This document shows, piece after piece, positions 25,615-35,272 of a stretch of 64,000 bases of DNA. The notes beneath the pieces were generated by a model. That model was not told the origin of the DNA. It worked only from the letters and a program-made list of their open reading frames with translations, and did no database searches. The stretch comes from Candidatus Defluviibacillus avedoerensis (lineage in GTDB: Bacteria; Pseudomonadota; Gammaproteobacteria; Burkholderiales; Burkholderiaceae_C). Each line of letters opens with the position of its first letter. The stretch's first letter is position 1. The DNA lies in the NCBI GenBank assembly GCA_016703665.1, contig JADJBS010000011.1, forward strand, positions 62,001-126,000, given 5' to 3'. The translations under genes and the position numbers were made by a program.

Positions 25615-26388
25615 TCAGCGCGCGATGGCAGACGATCGATCGCTTGTCTGTGGCCAGCCAAGTTCTGCGACGAGTGGCAGATGATCGGACATGCGTTGCC
25701 AGGTTTTGCCTCGAGGCACCTCCACATCCAATGGCACCAAGCCTCTGGCATAAACATAGTCAAGTTGCACCACAGGCAGGATGGAGGGATAGGTCAAAGC
25801 TCGCGCATGGCTGTCATGGCTGTGCAGTCCGCTGGCCCTGAAGACATGACGCACCTGGGAGCCCCAGTCGTTAAAGTCGCCCGCCACGATCACGGGTTCG
25901 TCAGCCGGAATCTCACTGCGAACGAATTCGCAGATGTGGGCGGCCTGGCGACGCCGGCTGGACGGAATCAACCCAAAGTGGGCCACGATCACGTGCAACA
26001 CCCGGGCGCCAATTGCGAGTTCCACATGCAGCAGGCCACGTTGCTCAAACCGGTGATCAGACATGTCCTGATGTTGATGGCGGACCACTGGCCAGCGCGT
26101 CAATAAAGCATTGCCGTGCTCGCCATGGCGTGTGATGGCGTTGGTGCGGTAAACAGCCTCATACCCCTCGGGGGCAAGAAAGTCCGCTTGCGGCTCTATG
26201 GGCCACTGACTGAAGTGGGCTTCTTCCAGGCGGTGCATTTTGCGCACCTCCTGCAGGCACACAATGTCAGCATCGAACTGGCTGACTGCCGCGCGCAGAT
26301 TGTGTATCTCCAGCCGACGCGCAGGCCCCAGGCCCTGCACGCCTTTGTGGATGTTGTAGGAAGCAACGCGAAGAATGGGGGGCTGCAA
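25615..26388 (-). CDS. endonuclease/exonuclease/phosphatase family protein (YbhP-like)
   Basis: 257 residues with the EEP fold: LRVASYNIHKGVQGLG at the N-terminus, ADIVCLQEVRKMHRLEE near residue 38 with the metal-binding Glu, VIVAGDFNDWGSQVRHVF near 152 (catalytic Asp-Phe-Asn), and MSDHLPLVAELGW near 233 (catalytic Asp-His). By position next to clsB it corresponds to YbhP. The substrate is unknown. Its start codon directly abuts the nudB stop. Confidence 0.9.
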   Translation of the reverse strand: MQPPILRVASYNIHKGVQGLGPARRLEIHNLRAAVSQFDADIVCLQEVRKMHRLEEAHFSQWPIEPQADFLAPEGYEAVYRTNAITRHGEHGNALLTRWPVVRHQHQDMSDHRFEQRGLLHVELAIGARVLHVIVAHFGLIPSSRRRQAAHICEFVRSEIPADEPVIVAGDFNDWGSQVRHVFRASGLHSHDSHARALTYPSILPVVQLDYVYARGLVPLDVEVPRGKTWQRMSDHLPLVAELGWPQTSDRSSAIAR

Positions 26389-26904
26389 TCAGGACCTTGG
26401 ATGAGTTAAGGAAGCCCCTAGCTTAGACGCAAATTCTCGGGCCTGTGCTGACGCCAGCCGAGGCAGCATCAAACAAGCCTCTGCATTGGAATAAGACCCC
26501 ACCATATCAGCCGCTGCCAAATACGGTAGCCACTGCGCGTGTGTATGTTCACGTGGGCTTAAGCGGACCGGCATATCGCGTGGAACACACAGCCCAAACA
26601 CGTGCTCGGTGTTGCGGGTGACACCCGGTGCGTAGCGGCTAAGCCAAGCGGGGTAGATGTCGTAAACGTTCTCCAGATACCAGTCGGTCAGGCAAGATGC
26701 CAGCAAAGTGCCGGTTCGGCAGTCGATCCCTGTTTCTTCCCACACTTCCCGCTGCGCCGTGTGGCGAAAAGTCTCGCGGGCGTAGTCTTTGCTGCCAGTC
26801 ACAGATTGCCAATAGTCTGCTTCAGCGTCTGCCCGCCGGATCAGCAGTACATCCAATTCTGGCGTGTAGATGACGACCAGAACAGACTTTGGAATCTTGA
26901 ACAT
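26389..26904 (-). CDS. nudB: dihydroneopterin triphosphate diphosphatase (Nudix)
   Basis: 171 residues. The Nudix box is GSKDYARETFRHTAQREVWEETGID (about residues 37-61; G-x5-E-x7-REVWEETGI). The N-terminus KIPKSVLVVIYTPELDVLLIRRAD matches NudB. It removes pyrophosphate from dihydroneopterin triphosphate, the product of FolE. It shares a transcription unit with folE. It lies 52 bases downstream of aspS, as in many beta-proteobacteria. Confidence 0.9.
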   Translation of the reverse strand: MFKIPKSVLVVIYTPELDVLLIRRADAEADYWQSVTGSKDYARETFRHTAQREVWEETGIDCRTGTLLASCLTDWYLENVYDIYPAWLSRYAPGVTRNTEHVFGLCVPRDMPVRLSPREHTHAQWLPYLAAADMVGSYSNAEACLMLPRLASAQAREFASKLGASLTHPRS

Positions 26905-26956
26905 CCCCGGCCCCTGGCGTCATTCAGTCAGGCATGCAGACTCACCGTGGAAGCTC

Positions 26957-28771
26957 TCAGACAGGTTTGGCCAGCTCTACATTGCGCAGACGGATGTGCA
27001 ATTCGCGCAGCTGCTTTTCGTCCACGGTGGAGGGAGCTTGTGTCAACAAGTCCTGTGCTCGCTGGGTTTTGGGGAAAGCGATCACGTCACGAATAGATTC
27101 GGCACCCGTCATCAGCGTGACAATGCGGTCAAGGCCAAAGGCCAAACCGCCATGGGGCGGTGCACCGTACTGCAGTGCGTCGAGCAAGAAGCCGAACTTG
27201 AGCTGTGCGTCTTCGGGGCTGATCTTGAGGGCATCAAACACTTTTTGCTGCACGTCAGCGCGGTGGATACGAACCGATCCGCCACCCATTTCCCAGCCGT
27301 TAAGGACCATGTCATAGCCCTTGGAAATGCATTTGTCGGGAGCGGTAGCCATCCAGTCTTCGTGACCGTCTTTGGGAGCGGTAAAGGGGTGGTGCACCGC
27401 CGTGTAGCGCTGCGCTTCTTCGTCGTACTCGAACATGGGGAAGTCGACCACCCACATCGGCCGCCAGCCTTTGGTGAACAGGCCATTCTTCTTGCCAAAT
27501 TCGCTGTGACCGATCTTGATGCGCAGGGCACCAATGGCGTCGTTAACGATCTTGGCCTTGTCAGCACCAAAGAAGATCAGGTCGCCGTCCTGTGCGCCGG
27601 TACGCTCCAGCACTGCAGTGAGGGCCTTGTCGTGGATGTTCTTGACGATGGGGCTTTGCAGACCATCACGTCCCTTGGACAGATCGTTGACACGGATGTA
27701 AGCGAGACCTTTGGCGCCGTAGATCTTGACGAACTCGGTGTAGGCGTCAATCTCGCCTCGGCTGATGCCAGCACCTTCAGCAGAACCACCGGGCACGCGC
27801 AAAGCGACGACCCTGCCATTCTTCATGGTAGCGGCACCCGAGAAGACCTTGAAATCGACATCGGCCATCACGTCGGTCACTTCAGCAAACTGCAGGTTCA
27901 CACGCAGGTCTGGCTTGTCGGATCCGTACAGGTGCATGGCATCCTGGTAGGTCATGACCGGGAACTCACCCAGGTCCACTCCCAGCGTGTTCTTGAATAT
28001 GGTGAGGATCATGCTCTGGAACATGTCACGGATTTCTTCTTCGGTCAGGAAGGATGTCTCGATATCGATCTGGGTGAATTCAGGCTGACGGTCTGCCCGC
28101 AAGTCTTCGTCGCGGAAGCACTTGGTGATCTGGTAATAGCGGTCATAGCCTGCCACCATCAACAACTGCTTGAACAGCTGGGGCGACTGGGGCAGCGCGA
28201 AGAACATACCGTCATGCACGCGGCTGGGCACGAGGTAATCACGCGCGCCCTCGGGCGTGGACTTGCCGAGCATGGGAGTTTCGCTGTCGATAAACCCATT
28301 TGCGTCCAGGAACTTGCGCACCTCCATGGCCACGCGGTATCGCAGCATCAGGTTGTTTTGCATGTAAGGTCGACGCAGGTCCAGCACGCGGTGCGTAAGA
28401 CGGGTGGTTTCTGACAGGTTGTCGTCATCCAACTGGAATGGAGGTGTGACAGAGGGATTGAGCACGATCAACTCATGGCACAGCACCTCTATCTTGCCGC
28501 TCTTGAGGTTATCGTTGGTGGTGCCGTCAGGCCGTGCACGCACCAAGCCTTTGACCTGGATGCAGAACTCGTTGCGCAGATCTTCGGCCACGGCAAACAT
28601 GTCGGCCCGGTCGGGGTCGCAAACGATCTGTACATAGCCTTCGCGGTCACGCAAGTCAACAAAAATCACGCCACCGTGGTCACGACGGCGGTTCACCCAG
28701 CCACACAGGCTAACGGTTTGACCCATCAGGGCTTCGGTCACCAGACCGCAATAGTGGGAACGCATGGCCAT
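26957..28771 (-). CDS. aspS: aspartyl-tRNA synthetase
   Basis: 604 residues (602 if the second ATG is used). It has an N-terminal OB-fold anticodon-binding domain (LCGWVNRRRDHGGVIFVDLRDREG), class II motif 2 (FRDEDLRADRQPEFTQID near residue 217), an inserted GAD domain (about 285-420, DVMADVDFKVFSGAA), and motif 3 (GLAFGLDRIVTLMTG near 530). This is the bacterial form. Whether it also charges tRNA-Asn depends on the presence of GatCAB and AsnRS elsewhere. Confidence 0.96.
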   Translation of the reverse strand: MAMRSHYCGLVTEALMGQTVSLCGWVNRRRDHGGVIFVDLRDREGYVQIVCDPDRADMFAVAEDLRNEFCIQVKGLVRARPDGTTNDNLKSGKIEVLCHELIVLNPSVTPPFQLDDDNLSETTRLTHRVLDLRRPYMQNNLMLRYRVAMEVRKFLDANGFIDSETPMLGKSTPEGARDYLVPSRVHDGMFFALPQSPQLFKQLLMVAGYDRYYQITKCFRDEDLRADRQPEFTQIDIETSFLTEEEIRDMFQSMILTIFKNTLGVDLGEFPVMTYQDAMHLYGSDKPDLRVNLQFAEVTDVMADVDFKVFSGAATMKNGRVVALRVPGGSAEGAGISRGEIDAYTEFVKIYGAKGLAYIRVNDLSKGRDGLQSPIVKNIHDKALTAVLERTGAQDGDLIFFGADKAKIVNDAIGALRIKIGHSEFGKKNGLFTKGWRPMWVVDFPMFEYDEEAQRYTAVHHPFTAPKDGHEDWMATAPDKCISKGYDMVLNGWEMGGGSVRIHRADVQQKVFDALKISPEDAQLKFGFLLDALQYGAPPHGGLAFGLDRIVTLMTGAESIRDVIAFPKTQRAQDLLTQAPSTVDEKQLRELHIRLRNVELAKPV

Positions 28772-28823
28772 AAAAACTCTCGCAAATTAATCTGCGGCTC
28801 AATACCGCGGGGAACCAGAAAAA

Positions 28824-29480
28824 TCAGGGTGCTGCCATGGGCGAGCTTGGTGGGACACCGTTTGGCACAACCACCCCCATCGATACAATGTATTTGAGCG
28901 CTTCGTCGACGCTCATCTTCAATTCAATGCAATCGCTCTTCTTGAGCATCACAAAATAACCCCCAGTCGGATTGGGTGTGGTGGGCACGTACACGCTGAC
29001 AAAATCTCCGGGCAAATGATTGACCACATCCCCCCCCGGCACACCTGTGACGAAGGCAATCGTCCATACATCGGCTCGAGGCCATTGCACAAGCACAGCC
29101 TTGCGGAACGCACCACCACCCGAGTCGGAAAACAGCTTGTCGGACACCTGTTTGACACCAGAATAGATTGAACGGACCACGGGAATCCGGTTTAGCAAGG
29201 CGTCCCACCAGGCGACCAGTTGCCGTCCGATGAAGTTGCTGGTAATCGCCCCCACCGTCAGCAGGATCCAAAGTGCCAGTAAAACACCGAAACCTGGAAT
29301 GTGGAACCCGAGCAAGGAATCAGGTCGCCAGGTCTGCGGCAGAATCAGCAAGGTCTGGTCCAGCGTGACAAGCACCCACTGCACGACCCAAATGGTGATG
29401 CTCAAAGGTGCCATCACCAGCATGCCAGCGAACAGCCACTTGCGCAGTGCAGTCATCACGCGGTGGATCATCTGGTTCAC
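28824..29480 (-). CDS. DUF502 family membrane protein
   Basis: 218 residues with two strong N-terminal membrane segments (about residues 13-38 and 65-90), then the conserved DUF502 region: LLNRIPVVRSIYSGVKQVSDKL near 107, VLVQWPRADVWTIAFVTG near 132, and VYVPTTPNPTGGYFVML near 165. Function is unknown. It sits between fmdB and aspS, its conserved place in Burkholderiales. The start may be the ATG at codon 4 or 9. Confidence 0.88.
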   Translation of the reverse strand: MNQMIHRVMTALRKWLFAGMLVMAPLSITIWVVQWVLVTLDQTLLILPQTWRPDSLLGFHIPGFGVLLALWILLTVGAITSNFIGRQLVAWWDALLNRIPVVRSIYSGVKQVSDKLFSDSGGGAFRKAVLVQWPRADVWTIAFVTGVPGGDVVNHLPGDFVSVYVPTTPNPTGGYFVMLKKSDCIELKMSVDEALKYIVSMGVVVPNGVPPSSPMAAP

Positions 29481-29488
29481 GGGCCTGT

Positions 29489-29839
29489 TTAGTTGCCTGC
29501 CGCTGCAGCCGGCTTTGAATCGCTGCTGGCGGGGGGGCTACTGATCGTCGTTGCCGAACCACTCGACTCGCTGCTGGTGCTGGGTGCGGGGACAGTGGAG
29601 GAAGATTCCGATGGTTTGGCGTCGGCGTCTGCCGTAGCTGCAGGAACAGAGGCGGGGGTACCTTTGAAATCTGTGACGTACCAACCGGAACCCTTGAGCT
29701 GGAATCCCGCTGCAGTGAGCTGCTTATTGAATGTGGCTGCCTTGCAGTCAGGGCAGACGGTCAAAGGGTCATCTGAGATTTTTTGCAAAACGTCTTTGGC
29801 AAGGCCGCAAGACGCGCATTTGTATGCGTAAATAGGCAT
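29489..29839 (-). CDS. FmdB-family zinc ribbon protein
   Basis: 116 residues. The first 60 form the FmdB regulatory-protein domain: MPIYAYKCASCG with CxxC, a second CPDC pair near residue 29, and GFQLKGSGWYVTDFKG. The remaining half is low-complexity Ser/Ala/Pro/Thr without structure. The family is often annotated as a regulator of formamidase or amidase genes, but no role has been shown for this form. It overlaps nothing and starts the fmdB-DUF502-aspS group. Confidence 0.88.
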   Translation of the reverse strand: MPIYAYKCASCGLAKDVLQKISDDPLTVCPDCKAATFNKQLTAAGFQLKGSGWYVTDFKGTPASVPAATADADAKPSESSSTVPAPSTSSESSGSATTISSPPASSDSKPAAAAGN

Positions 29840-29930
29840 GGCAGTAAAGAAGCTTTGAAATGTGCAAAGCCTTTGATTATAAGAACTTGTACCTGCTGAG
29901 GGGAAACTACTTGTGCCATCCGGGCACCTT

Positions 29931-31364
29931 TTAATGCGCGTGATGCGAAGCGCGTGTGTTTCTGAGTGCCTGCGGCCCCATTGAGCCGACCAGCATGCCG
30001 ACTACGGCAGCCAAGATGCCTGATAGCTGGGCAGGAAAATCCTCGCCTGCAGGTGTCACCAGAAAAAGTACCCAGGCCAGAATCCCCAGCACAATGGAAA
30101 AAACGGCTCCCTGTGTCGTGGCACGCTTCCAGTAAAGCCCCGCCAGCAGCGGGACAAAAGCCCCGACCAAAGTGACCTGATAGGCACCGGAGACCATCTC
30201 GTAGATAGAAGTTCCCTGCATCCAGATGGCATAGGCCAGCACGCATGCACTGAACACGAGCACGGTCACGCGCATGGTGCGCAACTCTTGTTTGTCGCCA
30301 AGGCGTGGTCGAAATTGCCGCCAGATGTTCTCAGTGAACGTGACGCTGGGCGCCAGCAAAGTGGCTGAAGCGGTTGATTTGATGGCGGAAAGCAATGCGC
30401 CAAAAAACAGCACTTGCATCACAAAAGGCATTTTTTCCAGCACCAGGGTAGGCAACACCTTTTGTGGATCATCCTTGAGCAAAGCCGCCGTCTGCTCGGG
30501 CATGATGATCAGCGCACTGGTCACCAAAAACATGGGAACAAACGCAAACAGGATATAGCAGATGCCGCCTATCACAGGCCCTTTGGTGGCCGCATGGATG
30601 CTATTGGCTGACATCACGCGTTGAAATACGTCCTGCTGGGGAATGGACCCCAGCATCATGGTGATGGCTGCCGCGAAGAAAAACAGCATGTCTTTGACAT
30701 TGGGTTCCGGAAGGAAGCGGAACATATCCTTGCTCATGGCCAGCGCGATGACCTTGTCAGCGCCTCCGGCCTGATGGCCTGCAAATACCGCCAAAATGGC
30801 GAGGCCACCGACCAGGATAATCATCTGGATAAAGTCGGTGACAGCGACGGACCACATGCCCCCAAACAGGGTGTACGCCAGGATGGACACCACACCAATG
30901 GCCATGCCGACAGGGACACTGATTGCATCGGCAGACAGCAAATTGAACACCAAACCCAGTGCCGTCACTTGAGCCGATACCCAGCCCAGGTAGCTCAGCA
31001 TGATGATCAGTGAACAGGCGACTTCTACACCTCGACCAAAACGCTCGCGGTAGTAATCTCTGATGGTCAGCAAATTCATTTTGTAGAGCTTGCCAGCGAA
31101 AAACATCCCCACCAATATCAGGCAAGTGCCCGCGCCAAACGGGTCTTCCACCACGCCGTGGAGCCCGCTATTGACAAACTTGGCGGGTATGCCCAGCACG
31201 GTCTCTGACCCAAACCAGGTTGCGAAAGTAGTCGTCACGATCATGACCAATGGCAAACCACGACCAGCTATCGCAAAGTCTGCCGATGTCTTGACCCGTT
31301 TAGCAGCCATCAGGCCAATGGCAATCGTCACAAGCAAATAGGCAATGACCAGTGTCAGCAGCAC
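29931..31364 (-). CDS. sodium:solute symporter family protein
   Basis: 477 residues, about 13 membrane segments, SSS family. Typical features are SADFAIAGRGLPLVMIVTTTFATWFGSETVLG near residue 28 (first-helix sodium-site region), TLFGGMWSVAVTDFIQMIILVGG near 162, IPQQDVFQRVMSAN near 252, and FGALLSAIKSTASATLLA near 327. It imports an organic solute with Na+; the substrate cannot be told from sequence. It lies between ubiB and fmdB on the same strand. Confidence 0.9.
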   Translation of the reverse strand: MLLTLVIAYLLVTIAIGLMAAKRVKTSADFAIAGRGLPLVMIVTTTFATWFGSETVLGIPAKFVNSGLHGVVEDPFGAGTCLILVGMFFAGKLYKMNLLTIRDYYRERFGRGVEVACSLIIMLSYLGWVSAQVTALGLVFNLLSADAISVPVGMAIGVVSILAYTLFGGMWSVAVTDFIQMIILVGGLAILAVFAGHQAGGADKVIALAMSKDMFRFLPEPNVKDMLFFFAAAITMMLGSIPQQDVFQRVMSANSIHAATKGPVIGGICYILFAFVPMFLVTSALIIMPEQTAALLKDDPQKVLPTLVLEKMPFVMQVLFFGALLSAIKSTASATLLAPSVTFTENIWRQFRPRLGDKQELRTMRVTVLVFSACVLAYAIWMQGTSIYEMVSGAYQVTLVGAFVPLLAGLYWKRATTQGAVFSIVLGILAWVLFLVTPAGEDFPAQLSGILAAVVGMLVGSMGPQALRNTRASHHAH

Positions 31365-31380
31365 TTTCCAGACTCCTTCA

Positions 31381-32920
31381 TTACAACCTTACCCGAACAA
31401 TGATCTGCATGGCGATCAAACCCAGCACGAAGCCAATGCCACCATAGACCAGCCCTTGCAAAAGCTTGTTGGTACGCCTTTGCTCTACAAGCAATTCCTG
31501 CACCATCTGGTTTTGCCGAGGAGACTCCAAGTCGCGTGACTTGAGGTAGTCATAGAGCAACCGTGGCAGTTCAGGCAGCATTTTCGCGTAGCGAGGCGAC
31601 TGGTCTCTCAGTGTTTTAAGTAGCGCCTGTGGACCGACCTGGTCAAGCATCCAAGTTTCAAGAAACGGTTTGGCCGTGCTCCACAGGTCCAGGTCTGGGT
31701 CAAGCTGGCGCCCCAGGCCCTCAATGTTCAGCAGGGTTTTTTGCAGCAAAACCAGTTGCGGCTGAATCTCGACCTGAAAACGGCGCGAGGTCTGAAACAG
31801 CCTCATCAGCAGCATACCGAGCGAGATTTCTTTCAGGGGCCGATCAAAGTACGGTTCACACACGGTTCGGATGGCAGCTTCCAGCTCATCGATACGGGTT
31901 GTCGCCGGTACCCAGCCAGATTCCACATGCAACTCGGCAACACGTTTGTAATCGCGCCGGAAAAAGGCCGTGAAATTCTGCGCTAGGTAGTCCTTGTCGA
32001 CCTCGGTCAAGGTTCCTACGATGCCAAAGTCCAGCGAGATATAGCGACCCATGGTCTGGGGATCTGTGCTGACCTGGATGTTGCCTGGGTGCATGTCGGC
32101 ATGGAAGAAGCCATCACGAAAAACCTGGGTAAAGAAGATGGTGACGCCGTCGCGTGCCAGTTGCTTGCTGGCTGATGGGCACGCCATTCATGCGCTCCAT
32201 CACCATCACCTCTGGCATGCAGAAATCCCAAAAAATTTCGGGAATCAGCACGAGATTGAGTCCGTCCATGTTGCGACGCAGTTGCGCCGCACTGGAGGCC
32301 TCGCGGATCAAGTCCAACTCATCATGCAAGTACTTGTCAAACTCGGCTACCACTTCGCGTGGTTTGAGTCGCTTACCCTCGCCAGAGAGTTTATCGACCC
32401 AACGGGCCATGGTTCGCATCAGGTCCAGGTCTTTTTCAATGACCTTGAGCATGCCAGGACGCAAGACCTTGACCGCAACGTCGCGCAATTGGCCGTCGCG
32501 GGTAATCAAGGTGGCAAAGTGCACCTGGGCAATAGAGGCACTGGCCACGGGTACGCGCTCAAAGCTCGCAAAGATCTCTTCCACAGGCTTTCGAAAAGCG
32601 CGCTCAATGGTCGCAACCGCCACATCACTCGAGAAAGGCGGAACACGGTCTTGCAGCTTGGCAAGCTCATCGGCAATGTCCACCGGAAGCAAATCCCGCC
32701 GTGTAGACAGCACCTGACCAAACTTGACGAAAATCGGCCCCAAATGTTCCAGTGCCTCGCGCAGGCGTTGACCACGTGGTGCATCAAGCTTTCGACCGAA
32801 TGAGACCACCCGCGTTGCCAGCACCAGCCAGGGATGCTTGAAGCTTGACAGCACCAGTTCATCCAGACCATACCTCAGGACGATCAGGACGATATAGGCG
32901 CTACGCAAGAGGCGTGTCAT
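31381..32920 (-). pseudogene. ubiB: ubiquinone biosynthesis protein UbiB, broken by deletion and frameshift
   Basis: Two minus-strand frames make up UbiB. The first (ATG at 32920) has the atypical-kinase motif GPIFVKFGQVLSTRRDLLP, VAVKVLRPG and ends in the right frame at VMVMERMNGVPISQ. The second resumes at KQLARDGVTIFFTQVFRD with HADMHPGNIQVS and DFGIVGTL, and ends with two C-terminal membrane helices. The junction is at about 32165-32172. Compared with the family (E. coli has about 11 residues between these points), roughly 32 bases are missing, so residues are lost and the frame shifts. An in-frame ATG at 32187 could start the distal part, but it lacks the N-terminal motifs. UbiB supports ubiquinone synthesis, so either a paralogue exists or this is an assembly error. 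Confidence 0.85.
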
Positions 32921-33456
32921 GCCGCAGGCGTCCGCTTAAAACCACTCTGGACAAACAGCCTGAGTGCTTTGGTGCTTTCGCGACCGATGGAGGCAAGCCG
33001 GTGAGCCGCCACATCACCCATCACGCGGGACAGGTCTTCTTCAATGTCCCATCGGACATGGTCAACCAGCCAGTTCACCTCAGCGGCGAGCTGGACATCC
33101 CCCTCAATCCGAACCTGGGGTTTTTCACCAGTTAATGCCTTGCCAATGAGGCCTGTCGCAGAGGCCTCATCCACCGCCAGCAACAGATCGGCGCGCTGAC
33201 CAGGGGGTGCCAGATCCAGCAAACCGGCCGACGTGGCCATCAGGTCGATCGTGAAATCCCTCCACTGCAAGCGGGACGACCGTTTGCTGTGACGCATCAA
33301 GCGAGCCATGGCCTCGGGCTCCTGCATGAGGACATGATTAAGCAGTAAGACCAGTCGTTGTTGAACCTCACGAACCACGGCTGGCGGGGGTTTGAGAACG
33401 GACGAAGCCTTGTCGAAAAGCGGGTCCAAAAAAGAAAAGGGGGACGATGTTGCCAT
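32917..33456 (-). CDS. ubiJ: UbiJ-like ubiquinone biosynthesis accessory protein (SCP2 domain)
   Basis: 179 residues. The central SCP2-like lipid-binding domain covers about residues 45-120 (LQWRDFTIDLMATSAGLLDLAPPG; IEGDVQLAAEV), followed by VRWDIEEDLSRVMGDVAAHRLA, the UbiJ-type C-terminal helix. UbiJ binds ubiquinone precursors in the soluble Ubi complex. The end overlaps the ubiB start by four bases, and ubiE is two genes upstream, supporting the assignment although similarity in this family is low. Confidence 0.82.
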   Translation of the reverse strand: MATSSPFSFLDPLFDKASSVLKPPPAVVREVQQRLVLLLNHVLMQEPEAMARLMRHSKRSSRLQWRDFTIDLMATSAGLLDLAPPGQRADLLLAVDEASATGLIGKALTGEKPQVRIEGDVQLAAEVNWLVDHVRWDIEEDLSRVMGDVAAHRLASIGRESTKALRLFVQSGFKRTPAA

Positions 33457-33535
33457 AGTCCCCGATTATTCCCTGAAAGCTGGTTCAACCAGCTTAACCC
33501 ATGCCATGAGCACAATTGAATTGTTTGACAGGTGT

Positions 33536-34516
33536 TTACTGGAGCGCTTGTACGCCGGCAACAAGCCACCCGCCGCCTGACTTGGTTTTTGTCATGTTCC
33601 AAACTTCCCGGAACGCGCTCGGACCTGCAGAGACATCCTCACGGATCATTCCGGAAAACTCCACGCTGGCCATGTAACCTTGACCAAGGTCCTCAATGCC
33701 CAACAAGTGCGCATCCAACATCACAACCTCGGTCTTGTTAGGGCTGACACCGGTGTGAGTCTCGCGCTCTGCCAACTGCGACTGGATTTCACCAACCATG
33801 CTGTCAGTCATCATGGCGCGCAGCGAGGCGATGTCAGAGCGATCCCACGCATCTTGCAAGGTGACAAAGTTACGCTTAGCCGCGGTGAGGAAGCCTTCCG
33901 TGTCGAAATCAGCAGGTACACCCCAGGTTTGAGTACCATGAAGTGCCGAACCAATCATGTTGCCTTGGTCGCCAGGCTGAAAGCGGTTGTTTTGAGGTTT
34001 GTCGGCACCAAAGGTACTGGTACGCTCCCATGGACGAGCAGATGCGTCGTTTCCCACGTTATCCGGGCTATAAGTACGAGCCATGGCCGGATTGGCGGCG
34101 CCTGCACCCTGCATGGCGAACGGACTTGCCGCAGAAGAACCTGCTGCCCGGCGCGAGCGCATGAATGCGCCAAACGCCATCATGGCCAACATGACAAGCA
34201 AACCAATCATCAGGAACTGCCCAAACCCTTCTCCTAAACCCATCGAATGTGCCAACCAAGCCAAGCCAAGCCCTGCAGCCAGACCGCCGAGCATGGCACC
34301 CCAAGGGCGCTTGGTCGCAGCAGCGGCCTGCGGTGAAGTCGTCGCGGGATTCTGTGCCGTTGCTGGGGCGCCTGCGGGTTTGGTTGCCTCACGTTGTGTC
34401 ACGTTGCTGGATTGCTGCCCCACGGACTTGCCGCCGCCCAGGCGCTTCGCGGCATCGGCGTTCATGCTGCCCAAAACCAGAACCGTTACCAACAAAAAAG
34501 ACCAGAACTTCATCAT
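33536..34516 (-). CDS. Tim44-like domain protein, membrane-anchored
   Basis: 326 residues. A signal peptide (MMKFWSFLLVTVLVLGSMNADA), a flexible Ala/Pro/Thr-rich region to about residue 70, two glycine-rich membrane segments at about 72-118 (GAMLGGLAAGLGLAWLAHSMG and FLMIGLLVMLAMMAFGAF), a polar linker, and a C-terminal Tim44 domain at about 205-325 (DTEGFLTAAKRNFVTLQDAWDRSDIASLRAMM). Bacterial members of this family are of unknown function. It is conserved between ubiE and ubiJ/ubiB in this order. Confidence 0.87.
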   Translation of the reverse strand: MMKFWSFLLVTVLVLGSMNADAAKRLGGGKSVGQQSSNVTQREATKPAGAPATAQNPATTSPQAAAATKRPWGAMLGGLAAGLGLAWLAHSMGLGEGFGQFLMIGLLVMLAMMAFGAFMRSRRAAGSSAASPFAMQGAGAANPAMARTYSPDNVGNDASARPWERTSTFGADKPQNNRFQPGDQGNMIGSALHGTQTWGVPADFDTEGFLTAAKRNFVTLQDAWDRSDIASLRAMMTDSMVGEIQSQLAERETHTGVSPNKTEVVMLDAHLLGIEDLGQGYMASVEFSGMIREDVSAGPSAFREVWNMTKTKSGGGWLVAGVQALQ

Positions 34517-34540
34517 GTCACCTCTTTGAAATCGGAAAAC

Positions 34541-35272
34541 TCAGCACTTGATGCCGACGTGAACCGCAACAACACCACCGGTCATGTTGTGGTAATCCAC
34601 ATGACCAAAACCCGCTTGCTTCATGAGCAGCTTCAACTCATCTTGACCGGGATGCATGCGAATGGATTCCGCCAAGTACCGGTAACTGCCCTCGTCCCCC
34701 GCCACAAGTGACCCCAACTTTGGGAGCACTTTGAAGGAATACCAGTCATATACCTTGGAAAGAGGTTGGGCCACTTTGGAGAATTCCAAGACAAGCAACT
34801 TGCCACCAGGTTTGAGGACCCTGTTCATCTCGAGCAGTGCCTGGTCTTTGTGCGTCATGTTTCGCAGGCCAAAAGCCACGCTCACCAGATCAAACCTGTC
34901 ACTGGGAAATGGCAATTTCTCCGCGTCGCAGACCAGCGTGGGCAATGCCAAACCTTCATTCAGCAAGCGGTCTCGCCCCGTGCGCAGCATGGCTTCGTTG
35001 ATATCGGTATGCACGACACGGCCTGTCTTGCCCACTTTACGGGCAAAGGCTCTTGCCAAGTCACCAGTGCCGCCCGCAATGTCGAGTACCTGCTGACCCT
35101 CTTTCAAATTGGCGACCAGCACGGTGTAGGCCTTCCAGGCACGGTGCAAGCCACCTGACATCAGGTCATTCATGATGTCGTACTTGGAGGCCACGGAATC
35201 AAACACGCCACGCACATGGCGAGCCTTGTCACGCTCATCGACTGACTGGAAACCAAAATGGGTAGAACTCAT
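34541..35272 (-). CDS. ubiE: ubiquinone/menaquinone C-methyltransferase
   Basis: 243 residues from the ATG at 35272 (MSSTHFGFQSVDE). Class I SAM methyltransferase: HVRGVFDSVASKYDIMNDLMSGGLHRAWK near residue 20, VLDIAGGTGDLARAFA near 64 (SAM motif I), FDLVSVAFGLRNMTHKDQAL near 130, and VYDWYSFKVLPKLGSLVAGDEGSYRYLAESI near 178. It performs the C-methylation step of ubiquinone synthesis. It is upstream of the Tim44-like gene and ubiJ, a quinone-linked group. Confidence 0.95.
   Translation of the reverse strand: MSSTHFGFQSVDERDKARHVRGVFDSVASKYDIMNDLMSGGLHRAWKAYTVLVANLKEGQQVLDIAGGTGDLARAFARKVGKTGRVVHTDINEAMLRTGRDRLLNEGLALPTLVCDAEKLPFPSDRFDLVSVAFGLRNMTHKDQALLEMNRVLKPGGKLLVLEFSKVAQPLSKVYDWYSFKVLPKLGSLVAGDEGSYRYLAESIRMHPGQDELKLLMKQAGFGHVDYHNMTGGVVAVHVGIKC

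Noticed and set aside
26870..28414. 514-codon open frame on the plus strand opposite aspS
   Set aside because: Exact antisense of aspS, rich in His/Leu/Val typical of reverse-frame shadows; no family motif.
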